From the NCBI GenBank assembly GCA_037039685.1, contig JAWNGF010000002.1, positions 4,340,001 through 4,404,000 on the forward strand: 64,000 nt of DNA, written 5' to 3'. The DNA is from Ceratobasidium sp. AG-K. Taxonomy: Eukaryota; Basidiomycota; Agaricomycetes; Cantharellales; Ceratobasidiaceae. The translations under genes and the position numbers were made by a program. Shown here piece after piece: positions 1 through 9,882 of this stretch. The notes beneath the pieces were generated by a model. That model saw only the letters and a program-made list of their open reading frames with translations. It made no database searches and was not told the DNA's origin. Each line of letters opens with the position of its first letter. Within the stretch, counting starts at the first letter, position 1.

Positions 1-517
1 CCTGAACAGTGTCCCTTGTTATTCAATGTTGATCCGTCATTTTGTTGTATAGTTCGCAATTTTGGTCCACAATTTCTGCCAATTGGTTGATGCAGATATT
101 TCCATCATCCTTATTATGTAGGATCCATTGTTTGACGTGTTCCAACCTTTCTGCCATGAGACTGTGGCGCAACAATAATTCTCTGAGAATGAAGAGGACT
201 TCTTTTTGAAAATTGCCTTCACGGGTTTCCCACCAGGAGTCGCCCTTGTATTCCCTAATGGCAGGAGACGGTGGTCTTGATTCTGCATTAAAGGTTTTGT
301 AGGGAGCCGGTTGGGAACAAATGGTCGTATCCCCCACTCATCCTTCCTTGCCGCCTTCTTTCCTTGATGGTGGGGGTTCTGAAAAGCAAGGTTGGTGGAG
401 GGGGGTTTCTGGTGGGGGCAGCGCAATGGGGCTTTTGCCCTTAGCAAAGGAGGGCATCATAGAAGACATTGTGGCTTTGTAGGATCCTGCTGAGTTTGAG
501 CAACTTCTGTTGGACAT
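1..517 (-). pseudogene. Gag N-terminal fragment of element A, with an in-frame stop
   Basis: Structural Gag protein, N-terminal part only; the rest is cut off by the window edge. The ATG at 515-517 (M-S-N-R-S) matches in position and sequence the gag start of element D at 19501. The frame has one TGA at 338-340 and then continues with a helical stretch (F-Q-K-E-V-L-F-I-L-R-E-L) that is also present in element D. No capsid domain or zinc knuckle is reached. It is a decayed copy: D and A carry their stops at different codons, so these arose independently. Confidence 0.75.
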
Positions 518-926
518 CACTATAATAAATGCGCTTCCTGGTGCGCTTTGACCAAATATGGCTAGTAGTGTTTGGATAGAAAATATATCCCCTGGGTAGA
601 GATGGAATGTATAGGGGGAACCTAGTCGACAGTAGGTTCAGTGCAAAGGTCTCAGAGGTCCTTGTTCCAATAGAATATATGAACGGTGCTTCCTGATTAG
701 GTGGCAATGGTTCAGTGATATCAGAGGATAGGGGACATTGTTAACAGGCTAATGGGTGCAAGCTGCAGTGTGCCTTAATGTGTAAATGATGCAGGGGAGA
801 GATGGGGGTGTTAGCTGACAATGGTGAAGGGTGTGCAAATGCTCAGAGGTGACCCGGTGATGAAAGACCTGGTTCCAACAGCGACAAAGGCTGTATCCGC
901 AACAAAGGCAATAAGACTTGTTCTAG
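518..926 (-). other. Untranslated leader of element A
   Basis: About 400 bases between the gag start and the LTR. They match the leader of element D (19502..19911) almost base for base. No ORF of note. The last 14 bases next to the LTR hold the primer-binding site. Confidence 0.65.
913..924 (-). promoter_or_regulatory. Self-primer binding site of element A
   Basis: On the element strand this reads AGAACAAGTCTT, two bases inside the LTR end. It is complementary to AAGACTTGTTCT, the predicted RNA start of this LTR family. In element A the LTR copy of the 12-mer carries one mismatch (in the part after 17210). Confidence 0.65.
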
Positions 927-1042
927 TGTCACAACCCTGGCCAAGCCTTGGAGGCCTAGGCTCCAAAGGCAGTGAAGATGGGGGTTGGGACGACGCCAAA
1001 GGCAAATGTACGGCGCTAAGGCCTAAGTGAGTCATGCGATAT
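927..1042 (-). repeat. LTR of element A, U5-side part
   Basis: Starts TGTCACAACC on the plus strand. It matches the first ~116 bases of the LTRs of elements D (from 19912) and M (from 55091) and breaks at the GATAT where element B inserted. It continues at 17211. Confidence 0.85.
1038..1042. repeat. Target-site duplication GATAT of element B
   Basis: GATAT lies directly before B's 5' LTR and again directly after its 3' LTR at 17206..17210. The uninterrupted LTR of element M shows the site once (caatatggtgatgg), which supports a true insertion. Confidence 0.93.
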
Positions 1043-1594
1043 TGTGGTGACCCATGTACAACATCCTTGGACTCTGACTGTGTGGCTCGGACCCTGGTGC
1101 CCTAAGCACCCAATGTACAATGAAGTGCCGTCTCCTGCATTTAGTGCGGTGTATGGATGACGTGTCACCATGGCCCATATGGCCTTGCTGTCTTCTGGAT
1201 CTTTCCCTTGGAAGGATTGTGCTTCTGGACTATTCTTCCAGAAGTACTTTGAGATTGCTGACTGATACTGGTGCCTGATTGGCCAGTTCATGTATTGTAC
1301 CACTTTGAGGCATTTTTGCCTCATACTATATATACCGGCTCGCAAGCATGGACTCACGACAGCTTGCTTTGCCTCTTCATCTCTCCCCTCAGAGTGCACT
1401 CTAAGTCCCAAAGGCCTTACAGCCTTTGTCTCTCATCTAAGTGGGCCTTTGGCCATCATCAGTATTGACATTGAGGTTGCACTAGCAACTTAGCAAACGG
1501 TCTAAGGAGCCTGTAAGGCATATCAAGGCCAGGCTCTACAACTAAGGCAAGAACGGTCACTGTCGTTGGTCAACCGGCATGGACGGTTACAACA
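1043..1594 (+). repeat. 5' LTR of element B (552 bp)
   Basis: TGTGGTGACC...TACAACA. A TATA-like stretch at about 1328-1333 precedes, by about 30 bases, the 12-mer AGCTTGCTTTGC (1361..1372). That 12-mer is the predicted RNA start and is complementary to the primer site. The short ORFs found inside are not genes. Confidence 0.93.
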
Positions 1595-1596
1595 TT

Positions 1597-1608
1597 GCAA
1601 AGCAAGCT
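1597..1608 (+). promoter_or_regulatory. Self-primer binding site of element B
   Basis: GCAAAGCAAGCT, two bases after the LTR. It is a perfect complement of AGCTTGCTTTGC at 1361..1372 in the same LTR. There is no TGG start as expected for a tRNA primer site. This matches the Tf1/sushi mode of self-priming. Confidence 0.8.
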
Positions 1609-1653
1609 TCAACTGCAAGCCACGAGAAAATACAATATAGTCACGTGACTACT

Positions 1654-3801
1654 ATGGACTCTACAAGACCCTCCTCAAGGTCAGAAATGGAACAGCTACA
1701 CTCATGGATACAGGAGGTATGAATGAACCAAACACAAAGGGCTAGACCTCCACCTGAATTTACGGAATCATTGGGACCATGACAACAGTCTAGACCACCC
1801 AGTGCGGGAACTGTCCCAGGAGGCTTGGGAAACATTGGGGAAAACTTGGCCGAAGTAGAAGACACTACACCGGGAACAATAACAATACCCAACACAACCG
1901 GAACTGAGCCACTGGCGCCAAGAACAATAACCCTCCCAATCATTGAATCACCACGGGCTGAACAAAAGATACAGATTGTTGGTGACCAACCAAGAAATGC
2001 CACACCCGGTCCTTCACATCCTAGAATAACCGTACCAAGGTCACCACTAACTTTCTCAATAATCCATCATGAATCCAATGGGGACGATACGGAAAACCCT
2101 TTGCCAAGACTTGACTACATACAGGGAGACAATGCTTCTTTGGCACCATCTAGATTGGTATCACGTGCCAGTGCAAGCGGATCAATTGAAACAACATCAA
2201 TTGATAGAACCATCTGGAGGAGCCAGCAACATGTCAACACAGAAGGCAGAGAAGTGGAAGTCTTCCAGGCCATCTATGATAGAATACAGAGAGAATACAT
2301 GGAAAACAACGCGATCATGGCAGCAAGAATCGAGACTCTGGAACAAAGGTGGGACGCCCAGATTGCTGACACAACTAACTCCTTACAGATACTTGAACGT
2401 ATTGGGCGACAAACCAAAGATACAGTCAATACCTTCTTAGAAGGGATTGGAACTGTGGAAAATGTCATGCAGCAAGTCCAGAACCAAATAGTCACAGCAA
2501 CAAACACTGTGGAACAAATTGACCAAACAACTGGTCACCATCAAGCAGGTATCAATCTGTCTATCAACAGACAAAATGCCCGACTAGAAACAATGGAGGC
2601 AACAATCCAAGCCCTGCAAAGGGGATACCAAACTACTACAGAATCTCAACAACTAGCACTACTTGCCATGGCTACACACAATGAAAGGACAGAAACAACT
2701 GTAGACCAAATTGCGCTTGACATCCAAAACATTGGCGAGTGGCAGATGGACGATAGAGATGAGCGACGCTCACAAGAAAGTAGGAGAACACCACCTCCTC
2801 CCAATCCTCCATCTCCTCCAGCATTGCCCCCGAATCATGGACGGGGTGGACCAGGAAGAATGCCCGGTCCATCACCATCCCCACCCACTCCATCCTTCCA
2901 TGTGGAAAATCAATCAGGACATCAAGTACAACAAAGAGACCAAACTATCATCATCCAGACTCAGGGAGGAAATGGAGGCGGACCATCATCTAAACAGAAA
3001 ATGCCAAAACCCTTTGATGGAACAAGAGGAACGGCCGCTGAAACTTTTCTCTCACAAATGAAGGCTTACGTCCGCATCAATGAGAACTACTACAACACTG
3101 ATCTTAGCAAAATTGCCACCTTCTTGATCAACATGAAAGAAGGGCAACCAGCAAATTGGGCACAACCCGCCCTGAATGCCTATAACAATCGACGCCCCCA
3201 TCTTTGGCTCACCAGCTGGGAGGAACTACAGACAGCTTTTATTGAACAATGGACGGATCCAGCTAAACGACTAGATGCCGAAACCAAACTACAGAAGCTC
3301 TACCAAAACAAGAGCGTGTCGGAATACATCACAGACTTCTGCCTTCTACAGCAAGATGTAGAATGGAACAAAGACGCCCTCATTGCATGCTTCCAACATG
3401 GCCTGCAACACACCATCAAACAGGAACTCATAAGGGAAGAAATGCGCGACTACAACCACCACAATGCACAGACCTTGCACAATTGGATGCAGCTTGCACT
3501 CCAGGCTGAGCGACTGAATCCAATGAAATTGGCCAAAGGAAAACAGAAGGACCAAAGGAAACCTCAAAGCCCAAATACTGGCGGAAATACTACTACCATC
3601 CAGGTACCCAATGATGAAAAAGAACGCCGCAAGAAGGAGAACCTGTGCATCAAATGCGGCAAACCTAATCACATGATGAAGGATTGCCGCACAGGATGGG
3701 TCTACCTCGACAAAGGGAAACAACCAATCAAAGGAAAAGCAGCAGAAGTCACCACTACCATTGAAGAGGTAGCCTCAACCACCTCAGAGTCGGAAAACTA
3801 G
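1654..3801 (+). pseudogene. Gag of element B, two early stops
   Basis: Structural protein that would form the particle core and bind RNA. The ATG at 1654 (M-D-S-T-R-P) corresponds to the M-N-S-R-P start of element C. The frame is interrupted by TGA at 1720 and 1780 and then stays open to TAG at 3799-3801. Seen in order: a Pro/Ser-rich N-terminus, a long helical coiled-coil stretch (about 2270-2760), a Pro-rich linker, a capsid-like Retrotrans_gag region (about 3000-3500), and a CCHC knuckle C-x2-C-x4-H-x4-C near 3648-3690. It ends on the slippery site GGAAAAC. Confidence 0.88.
3792..3798 (+). promoter_or_regulatory. -1 frameshift site between gag and pol of element B
   Basis: GGAAAAC directly before the gag stop TAG. 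In the gag frame it reads G-GAA-AAC. Pol continues in the -1 frame. The pattern GGA-YYY-Z is of the MMTV pro/pol type (GGAUUUA). The same heptamer and stop occur in element C. Confidence 0.6.
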
Positions 3802-6800
3802 ATAGGTGTCCTAGCACCATGTCTAGTGATACCTTGAACAAACCTCTACAAAATGTATATTACTGCAAAGCATCAAATGAATCACCCATGGTATACACAA
3901 AGATAGAGGGAATCACGGATGAAACACCAACACTCATTGACTCAGGATCTACAAGAAACTTCATGGATATCAAGTATGCTAGGAGAAATAACCTCCCTCT
4001 CATTGAACTTCAAACTCCCAGAAGTGTCAAAATGATCAATGGAAAAACGGAGAAGGAAACTATACGCTTCTGGACTAAGATCACCTTTGAGCTCCAAGGA
4101 AGAACCTTCATGCAAAAACTCTACTGCATGCCAACAGGAACACAACCTATGATACTGGGAATGACATGGCTAAAAGAAGTCAACCCAGATATCACATGGG
4201 CACCCTTCAAAATCAACTGGCGTAACAACCTTATCCAAGCTAAAGCAGCTAAATTGGAAGGCCTACCAGAAGAGCTACAGGACTACCAAGATGTCTTTGA
4301 CAAAGAAAAATATGACCAGCTGCCAGAACATAGGGAATGGGATTGCACTATAGACCACATCAAGGGAGCAGCTCTGCCCAAACCCAGAAAGGCATATCCT
4401 CTTTCCCCGAGAGAAAGAGAGGCACAAAAGCAATATGTAAAAGAGGAATTGGCTTCAGGGAGAATAAGGCCAAGCAAATCCCCTATCACCGCCGGAGCCT
4501 TCTTTGTCAAAAAGGCACTAAAACCAGGACAAGTCATACCCGACCTCCGGACAGTAATAGACTACACCGGAATAAATGCTATAACAATAGCTGATCAATA
4601 CCCTGTACCACTTCTGGAAGAACTACTTGATATCTTCAAGAAAACTGGGGAAGAACATGACAAGGAACTTTTCATTTCCACCCTAGATTTGGAGAATGGA
4701 TTCTGGAACATCAGAATCAAGGAAGGAGACAAATGGAAAACAGCATTTCGAACAGCAGAAGGTCTCTTAGAATACATGGTAATGGGCATGGGACTAAAGA
4801 ATGCCCCTTCTACCTTCCAACAATATATGGACCACATTTTCAGATACAAAAAAGGTGTGTCTGTAGTTGTATACATTGACGACATCCTAGTCATTTCCAG
4901 AGGACGCAAGAAACACACGCAAGATCTCCAAGAAGTATTGGAACTCTTGCAAGAACATTATCTCTATGGGAATATCAAAAAATGCTACTTCTACCAGAAG
5001 AAAGCCAACTGGGTGGGATTTGTTGTGGACAAACATGGTATCTCCATGCACAAGGACAAAGTCAAAACTATCCAGGAATGGCCCACACCAAAAACAGTAA
5101 AACAACTCCAATCCTTCATTGGATTTGCAAACTTCTACTGAAGATTTGTTGTATCCTTCTCCTCTGTTGTAAAACCCTTGACTCAGCTTACTCATAAGGA
5201 TAAAAAATGGGAATGGGGAGAAGAGCATCAAAAGGCATTTGAAGAACTCAAGTGACTAATTTCAGAAGAACCTGTCCTTGCACACCCTGACAAATCAAAG
5301 TAATACTATCTAGAAACCAACGCCTCAGGGGTAGCAATGGGAGCTATATTGTCTCAATGACAATCAGATGGGTATTTGCATCCCATTGGCTTCTTATCAA
5401 AAAGCTTCAAACCAGCAGAGCTTAACTACAACACACATGATAAGGAGCTCCTAGCTATCATAGAAGCACTAACTCATTGGCGCATACACCTGGAAGGAAC
5501 TAGTCTACCGGGAATTGTGTACACCGATCACCGGAATCTCATATATTGGGGAAGTAATAAAAACCTCAACAGGAGACACGCAGGATGGTACCTGCTCCTC
5601 AGCTCATATAATTATGAGATACACTATTGACCGGGAAAAATGGGAACAAAACCCAATATCCTGTCTAGGAGAAGTGATCATGATGACATCCCCAATGCAG
5701 AACAGGTAATGATCTCCGCCAAAACCTTCAAAGGCTTCTCAGCTGACCTTGGTGTAGATATCATTTTGGATATCAAGGAAGGGCAGGAAGAGGACAAAAA
5801 TCTCAACACCCTTATTGCAACTGTCAAAGGAAAAGAAGATCTCCCACCTACGGTGAGGAAACAATTCAGGGACTATGAGTACAATGAGAACCTACTTTGG
5901 TATCAAGGAAAAATTTTTGTCCCTGAAGATAAGGATGTGTGCTTAAACATCTTACAACTATACCGTGATAGTCCAATAGCGGGACACCAAGGACAAGCAG
6001 GAACACTTGAACTTGTAGCAAGGAAATACTATTGGCCCGGCATGAAAGCACAAGTCAACAGATATGTGGACTCATGCAAAGTATGCCAAAGGGGGAAGGG
6101 ACACAAACAACCGGTCCCACTCAAACCCCTGCTGATACCAGAGAAACCTTGGGAAGATATTGCATATGACTTCATTGTCAAACTACCTAAATCAGAAGGA
6201 AAAGATAGCATCCTTGTGGTAGTAGATCGCTTCTCAAGAATGGCGCATTTCATTGCCTGCAACGAGGCTACTAACTCAGAACAGCTTGCCTAGATCTTTG
6301 TGCAGAACATATGGCGTATCCATGGGCTCCCCAAAACTACGGTCTCTGATAGGGGGACAACCTTCAAATCACACTTCCTGGAAGCAGTGTATAAACGACT
6401 AGGGATACACCCCACTTTTAGCACAGCCTTTCATCTGCAAACTGATGGGCTAGCCGAAAATACAAACAAGTGGCTAGAAGGATTCTTAAGAATCTTCTGC
6501 AACTATAACTAGGATGACTGGGCTAAATGGCTACCAATAGCGGAATTTTGTCACAACAATCATGTCAATAGGACAACTGGCAAAACTCCTTTTGAAGTTG
6601 TCTTTGGAAAGAACCCCAAATGGTCCATAGAGGAATACGTCACTGAATCACTGGAAGGGAACCAATGGACGGAAAACCTAAATGCCATATGGGAAGAAAC
6701 AAAAGCAATGACTGAATACTACAGAATCACCAAAGGAACGCCTAAACAACACTACAAGGAAGGTGATCACGTATGGCTCCTTACTAAGGACTTCAAGACT

Positions 6801-7106
6801 ACACGTCCCACTAAGAAGTTGGACAATGAGAAAACTGGTCCTTTCAATATAACAAAAGTCATGGGAACACACACATATCAACTGGACCTCCCAAAAAGTG
6901 TGCAAAAACACAATGTCTTCAACAGCACCTTCCTTTCCCCCTACAAAGAAGATCAGGACTTTGGAAGGAACCAACCCCAACCACTGCCAATAACAACGGA
7001 AGAAGGGGAGAAGGAATACAAAGTTGAGAAGATTGTTGGATGGTACCAAGATCCTGACGGGCTAAAATACTGCATCTGATGGAAGGGATATAGCGCCCAA
7101 GAAGAC
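3799..7106 (+). pseudogene. Pol of element B (protease, RT, RNase H, integrase, chromodomain start), eight in-frame stops
   Basis: Polyprotein that would cleave Gag-Pol, copy RNA to DNA and integrate it. Seen in order: protease D-S-G-S near 3940; RT with intact Y-I-D-D near 4870; RNase H with T-N-A-S-G (usual T-D-A-S-G, so Asp to Asn) near 5320; integrase HHCC (G-H-Q-G-Q-A ... C-K-V-C) near 5980-6090, then the D-D-E core; GPF module near 6830; and the beginning of a chromodomain. Stops lie at 5139, 5253, 5301, 5358, 5628, 6291, 6510 and 7077, all in one frame with no frameshift. The chromodomain is cut by element C and resumes at 15103. Confidence 0.9.
7102..7106. repeat. Target-site duplication AAGAC of element C
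   Basis: AAGAC precedes C's 5' LTR and is repeated after its 3' LTR at 15098..15102. Joining across it keeps B's pol reading frame (E-D then T-E-E-Q-A-E), as expected for a clean insertion. Confidence 0.95.
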
Positions 7107-7597
7107 TGTCGTGACCTGTCCCGCCCTCTCTCTCTCTTTCTGCGGACTCGTGGCTTGTATCGGCGCCTTAAGCGCCTCTTCTGTATAGATGTGCCCTCTC
7201 CCTCGCTTAGTGAGGTGTATGGATGACGTGTCACCATGAGTCATATGACTCATGCTGTTTTCTATTGGCTGGCCTTATGCAACCCCCTTCATGACTTGGT
7301 CATGGCATGTACTGTGACTCATACTTGTAGATATGACTCACCTGTATTTTGCCTATATATACTGGCTTGCAAGCATGGTTACCCCCAGCTTGCTTCGCCT
7401 CGTTAACTCTCCCTGCAGTGTGTGATCAAGAGGCACTGGGCTACTTAGCCACTACAGCAGCCACTTGGGATTTGGAGCTAGGACTTCTACTTAGAAGCTA
7501 GCGATTTCCCTTAGCGATTTAGTCTACTTAGACTTATTGCTCACGGTCAACAAGGCGATTAGCAGTCGTCAACTCTACTACTTAGCAGGTTGTGACA
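7107..7597 (+). repeat. 5' LTR of element C (491 bp)
   Basis: TGTCGTGACC...TGTGACA, with a CT-repeat near the start. A TATA-like box (ctatatatac, about 7352) lies about 30 bases before AGCTTGCTTCGC (7387..7398), the predicted RNA start. Short ORFs in it are not genes. Confidence 0.95.
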
Positions 7598-7599
7598 TT

Positions 7600-7611
7600 G
7601 CAAAGCAAGCT
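7600..7611 (+). promoter_or_regulatory. Self-primer binding site of element C
   Basis: GCAAAGCAAGCT, two bases after the LTR. It pairs with the 12-mer at 7387..7398 with one mismatch (C opposite A). The site is identical to that of element B. Confidence 0.72.
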
Positions 7612-7659
7612 CTTTTTCCACTGAGCCACGAGAAAACAAGGTCAGGTGACTTCACAACA

Positions 7660-9882
7660 ATGAACTCAAGACCCTTGAGCGCAGCGTCAAACAGGCAGGC
7701 TAATGAGCCCGCGCCACAAATAGTTGAATTACAATCAAATCCTTCAAGAGGAGCAAGGGATCAAGCTGGAGATTGGACGGCCCTGCTTAGAACCAATAGC
7801 CGGGTATCTAGACCCCCATCTACTAGCGTCCCTGGGGGAATCGGAAATATTATTGAAACTTCGGGAACACAAGGAGAAACGTCTATCTCAAACGGACAAG
7901 GATCCATTTCCCCAACTATCCAAGTAGTCAAACAACCGATCAATACTCCTCCCCCACCAGGTCCACAAACCAGTCAAAGGGACATAGTCAGCCCCAGAGC
8001 ACACCGTATCATTAGAATACCGGCACCACTCAGGAACGCTACTCCAGGTCCATCAAACCCCATGCGAGCACCGCCTCCTCAACAGCACACAATGGCAACT
8101 GGAAGGCGGCAGCCACTAGAAATGCCAAACTTCGACAACATCTTTCCTCCTGCTGCAGGAACTCCAGCGGGACCTATGGCGGCCACACCGGCATCAATGC
8201 CAGGATTGATGGTGACCACTAGGTCACATAGCGCAGCCAGCGTACCATCCACGTTCGAATCCCAACGAAGCATTGAGACCATCTCTCAGGATGAACACTT
8301 GAGAAACAAATTACTAGTAGAAAACGTCAAAGGAAGAAGGGTCAAAACCCTAGAAAGGATTTTCAACACTCTACAGGTTCAATACCAACAAGAAAACGTG
8401 GTCCAAGCTCTGAGAATCGAAGGCCTTGAACGCCGATGGGATCTTCAACAGCAAGACAACAACAACATGATGCAGCGGATTGAGCGCATTGCTTCCAGAA
8501 CAGAAGATGGAGTCAACACCTTCTACGAACGTCTCCAAAATGTCGATCGCGCACAACAAAGGATTGAGCAAATATTCGAACGATCAGTAGAAAACTTTGA
8601 ATACATCAACCTACAATTGATGGCTCAAAACCAGTTGATCACTCAGAACCGACAAAACCAAGTAGGACGGATCGACAGGATAGAGGAAACTATGGGAAGA
8701 ATGGCCAAAGGAATGAGGAACATCACAGTTACCCTGGGACGGATTGACAAAGAAGTCATGGAAGCTTTCCAAGAACAAACCAATCGACTCAGGGAAATCC
8801 AGACAGGAGGACAAGAAACATTTGACCTTCTTGAACAAATTGGGGCTGACGCCCAGGTAGAATCAGATCACCGACGCGAGGAGTCTAGACAAACTTCCAT
8901 AGAAATCCCAAACCCTATGGAACCCCGCCCACATAGGAGAAACATCTCACCCCAAGGAAGGCGATCTCCCTCATTTGAAGTACAAGGACAATCAGGGAAT
9001 CAAATCAGGGACAAAGGAAGAACCTTTATCTTTCAAACGGGACAAGGCGGAAATGGAAATGGGTCAGGCCCACGCATCAAAATGCCCAAAGCATTTGAAG
9101 GAACAAGGGGAACAGCTGCCAAAACATTCCTTGCACGAATGAAGGCATTCTTCCAGCTGAACCCAAACCAATATGATACTGAAGAACATCAAATCATTGC
9201 CACTCTCATGAACATGGCAGAAGGAGCAGCAGGGAATTGGGCACAACCCGTTCTCAATCAATACAACGACAACAAAAACCATCCTTGGCTAGAATCATGG
9301 GAGGCTTTCCAAAACGCCTATGAGAAGCAATGGAATGATCCCAGCAAGAAAATCCACGCAGAACAAGGAATTCAATGGCTCTACCAGAACAAGTCTGTAG
9401 GCAAATATGTCTCTGAATTCCGACTTCTTGCACAAGAACTAGATTGGAACAATGCTGCTCTGATCGCGTGTTTCAGGCAAGGGTTGAGCAGACTCATCAA
9501 AGCGGAACTTGTCCACAAAGAACTCAGGGATAGGAGAACCGCTGCACAAAGGAACTTAGAAGGATGGATCGACATCGCCCTCCAAGCCGAAGCAATCCAA
9601 AAACTCACCAATCCCCAGAACAAGGGAAAGAAGGAAGACAAGGCTGAAGGGTCCAAAACCACAAGACAAGTGAAAGGAGACCTCGTCCCGAAGGCTGAGA
9701 AAACACGCCACAAGGAAAACAACCTCTGCATCAAATGTGGAGAAGCGGGACATGCAATTGCCGCTTGCAAAAAAGAATGGACCTACAAAGACAAAGGAAA
9801 GGCACCAGTGAAAGGAAAAGCCAGTCAGGTGAAAGAAGAAATGGAGGAAACCAAGTCCACCAATTCAGAGTCGGAAAACTAG
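7660..9882 (+). CDS. Gag of element C
   Basis: Intact 740-residue Gag. The frame is open further upstream into the LTR, but the ATG at 7660 is the first one after the primer site and matches the start in element B. Seen: a Pro/Ser-rich N-terminal third; a coiled-coil region of heptad-like helices around residues 215-410; a linker with R-R-S-P-S; a capsid-like Retrotrans_gag domain (around residues 475-640); and a CCHC knuckle with C-I-K-C ... H ... C near 9726-9768. The last codons form the slippery site GGAAAAC before TAG. Gag would coat the element RNA in cytoplasmic particles. Confidence 0.92.
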   Translation: MNSRPLSAASNRQANEPAPQIVELQSNPSRGARDQAGDWTALLRTNSRVSRPPSTSVPGGIGNIIETSGTQGETSISNGQGSISPTIQVVKQPINTPPPPGPQTSQRDIVSPRAHRIIRIPAPLRNATPGPSNPMRAPPPQQHTMATGRRQPLEMPNFDNIFPPAAGTPAGPMAATPASMPGLMVTTRSHSAASVPSTFESQRSIETISQDEHLRNKLLVENVKGRRVKTLERIFNTLQVQYQQENVVQALRIEGLERRWDLQQQDNNNMMQRIERIASRTEDGVNTFYERLQNVDRAQQRIEQIFERSVENFEYINLQLMAQNQLITQNRQNQVGRIDRIEETMGRMAKGMRNITVTLGRIDKEVMEAFQEQTNRLREIQTGGQETFDLLEQIGADAQVESDHRREESRQTSIEIPNPMEPRPHRRNISPQGRRSPSFEVQGQSGNQIRDKGRTFIFQTGQGGNGNGSGPRIKMPKAFEGTRGTAAKTFLARMKAFFQLNPNQYDTEEHQIIATLMNMAEGAAGNWAQPVLNQYNDNKNHPWLESWEAFQNAYEKQWNDPSKKIHAEQGIQWLYQNKSVGKYVSEFRLLAQELDWNNAALIACFRQGLSRLIKAELVHKELRDRRTAAQRNLEGWIDIALQAEAIQKLTNPQNKGKKEDKAEGSKTTRQVKGDLVPKAEKTRHKENNLCIKCGEAGHAIAACKKEWTYKDKGKAPVKGKASQVKEEMEETKSTNSESEN
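9873..9879 (+). promoter_or_regulatory. -1 frameshift site between gag and pol of element C
   Basis: GGAAAAC immediately followed by TAG. The gag frame reads GAA-AAC. Pol is open in the -1 frame on both sides of this point, so a shift here gives a Gag-Pol fusion. Confidence 0.62.

Noticed and set aside
1016..1493. Several frames of 65-131 codons in the LTRs of B (also at 16639..17104)
   Set aside because: They lie inside LTRs, run in several directions, and are not conserved as proteins between the two LTR copies.
1595..1612. A tRNA primer-binding site after B's LTR
   Set aside because: No TGG start. The sequence is instead complementary to the LTR's own RNA start, and the same rule holds in the other families.
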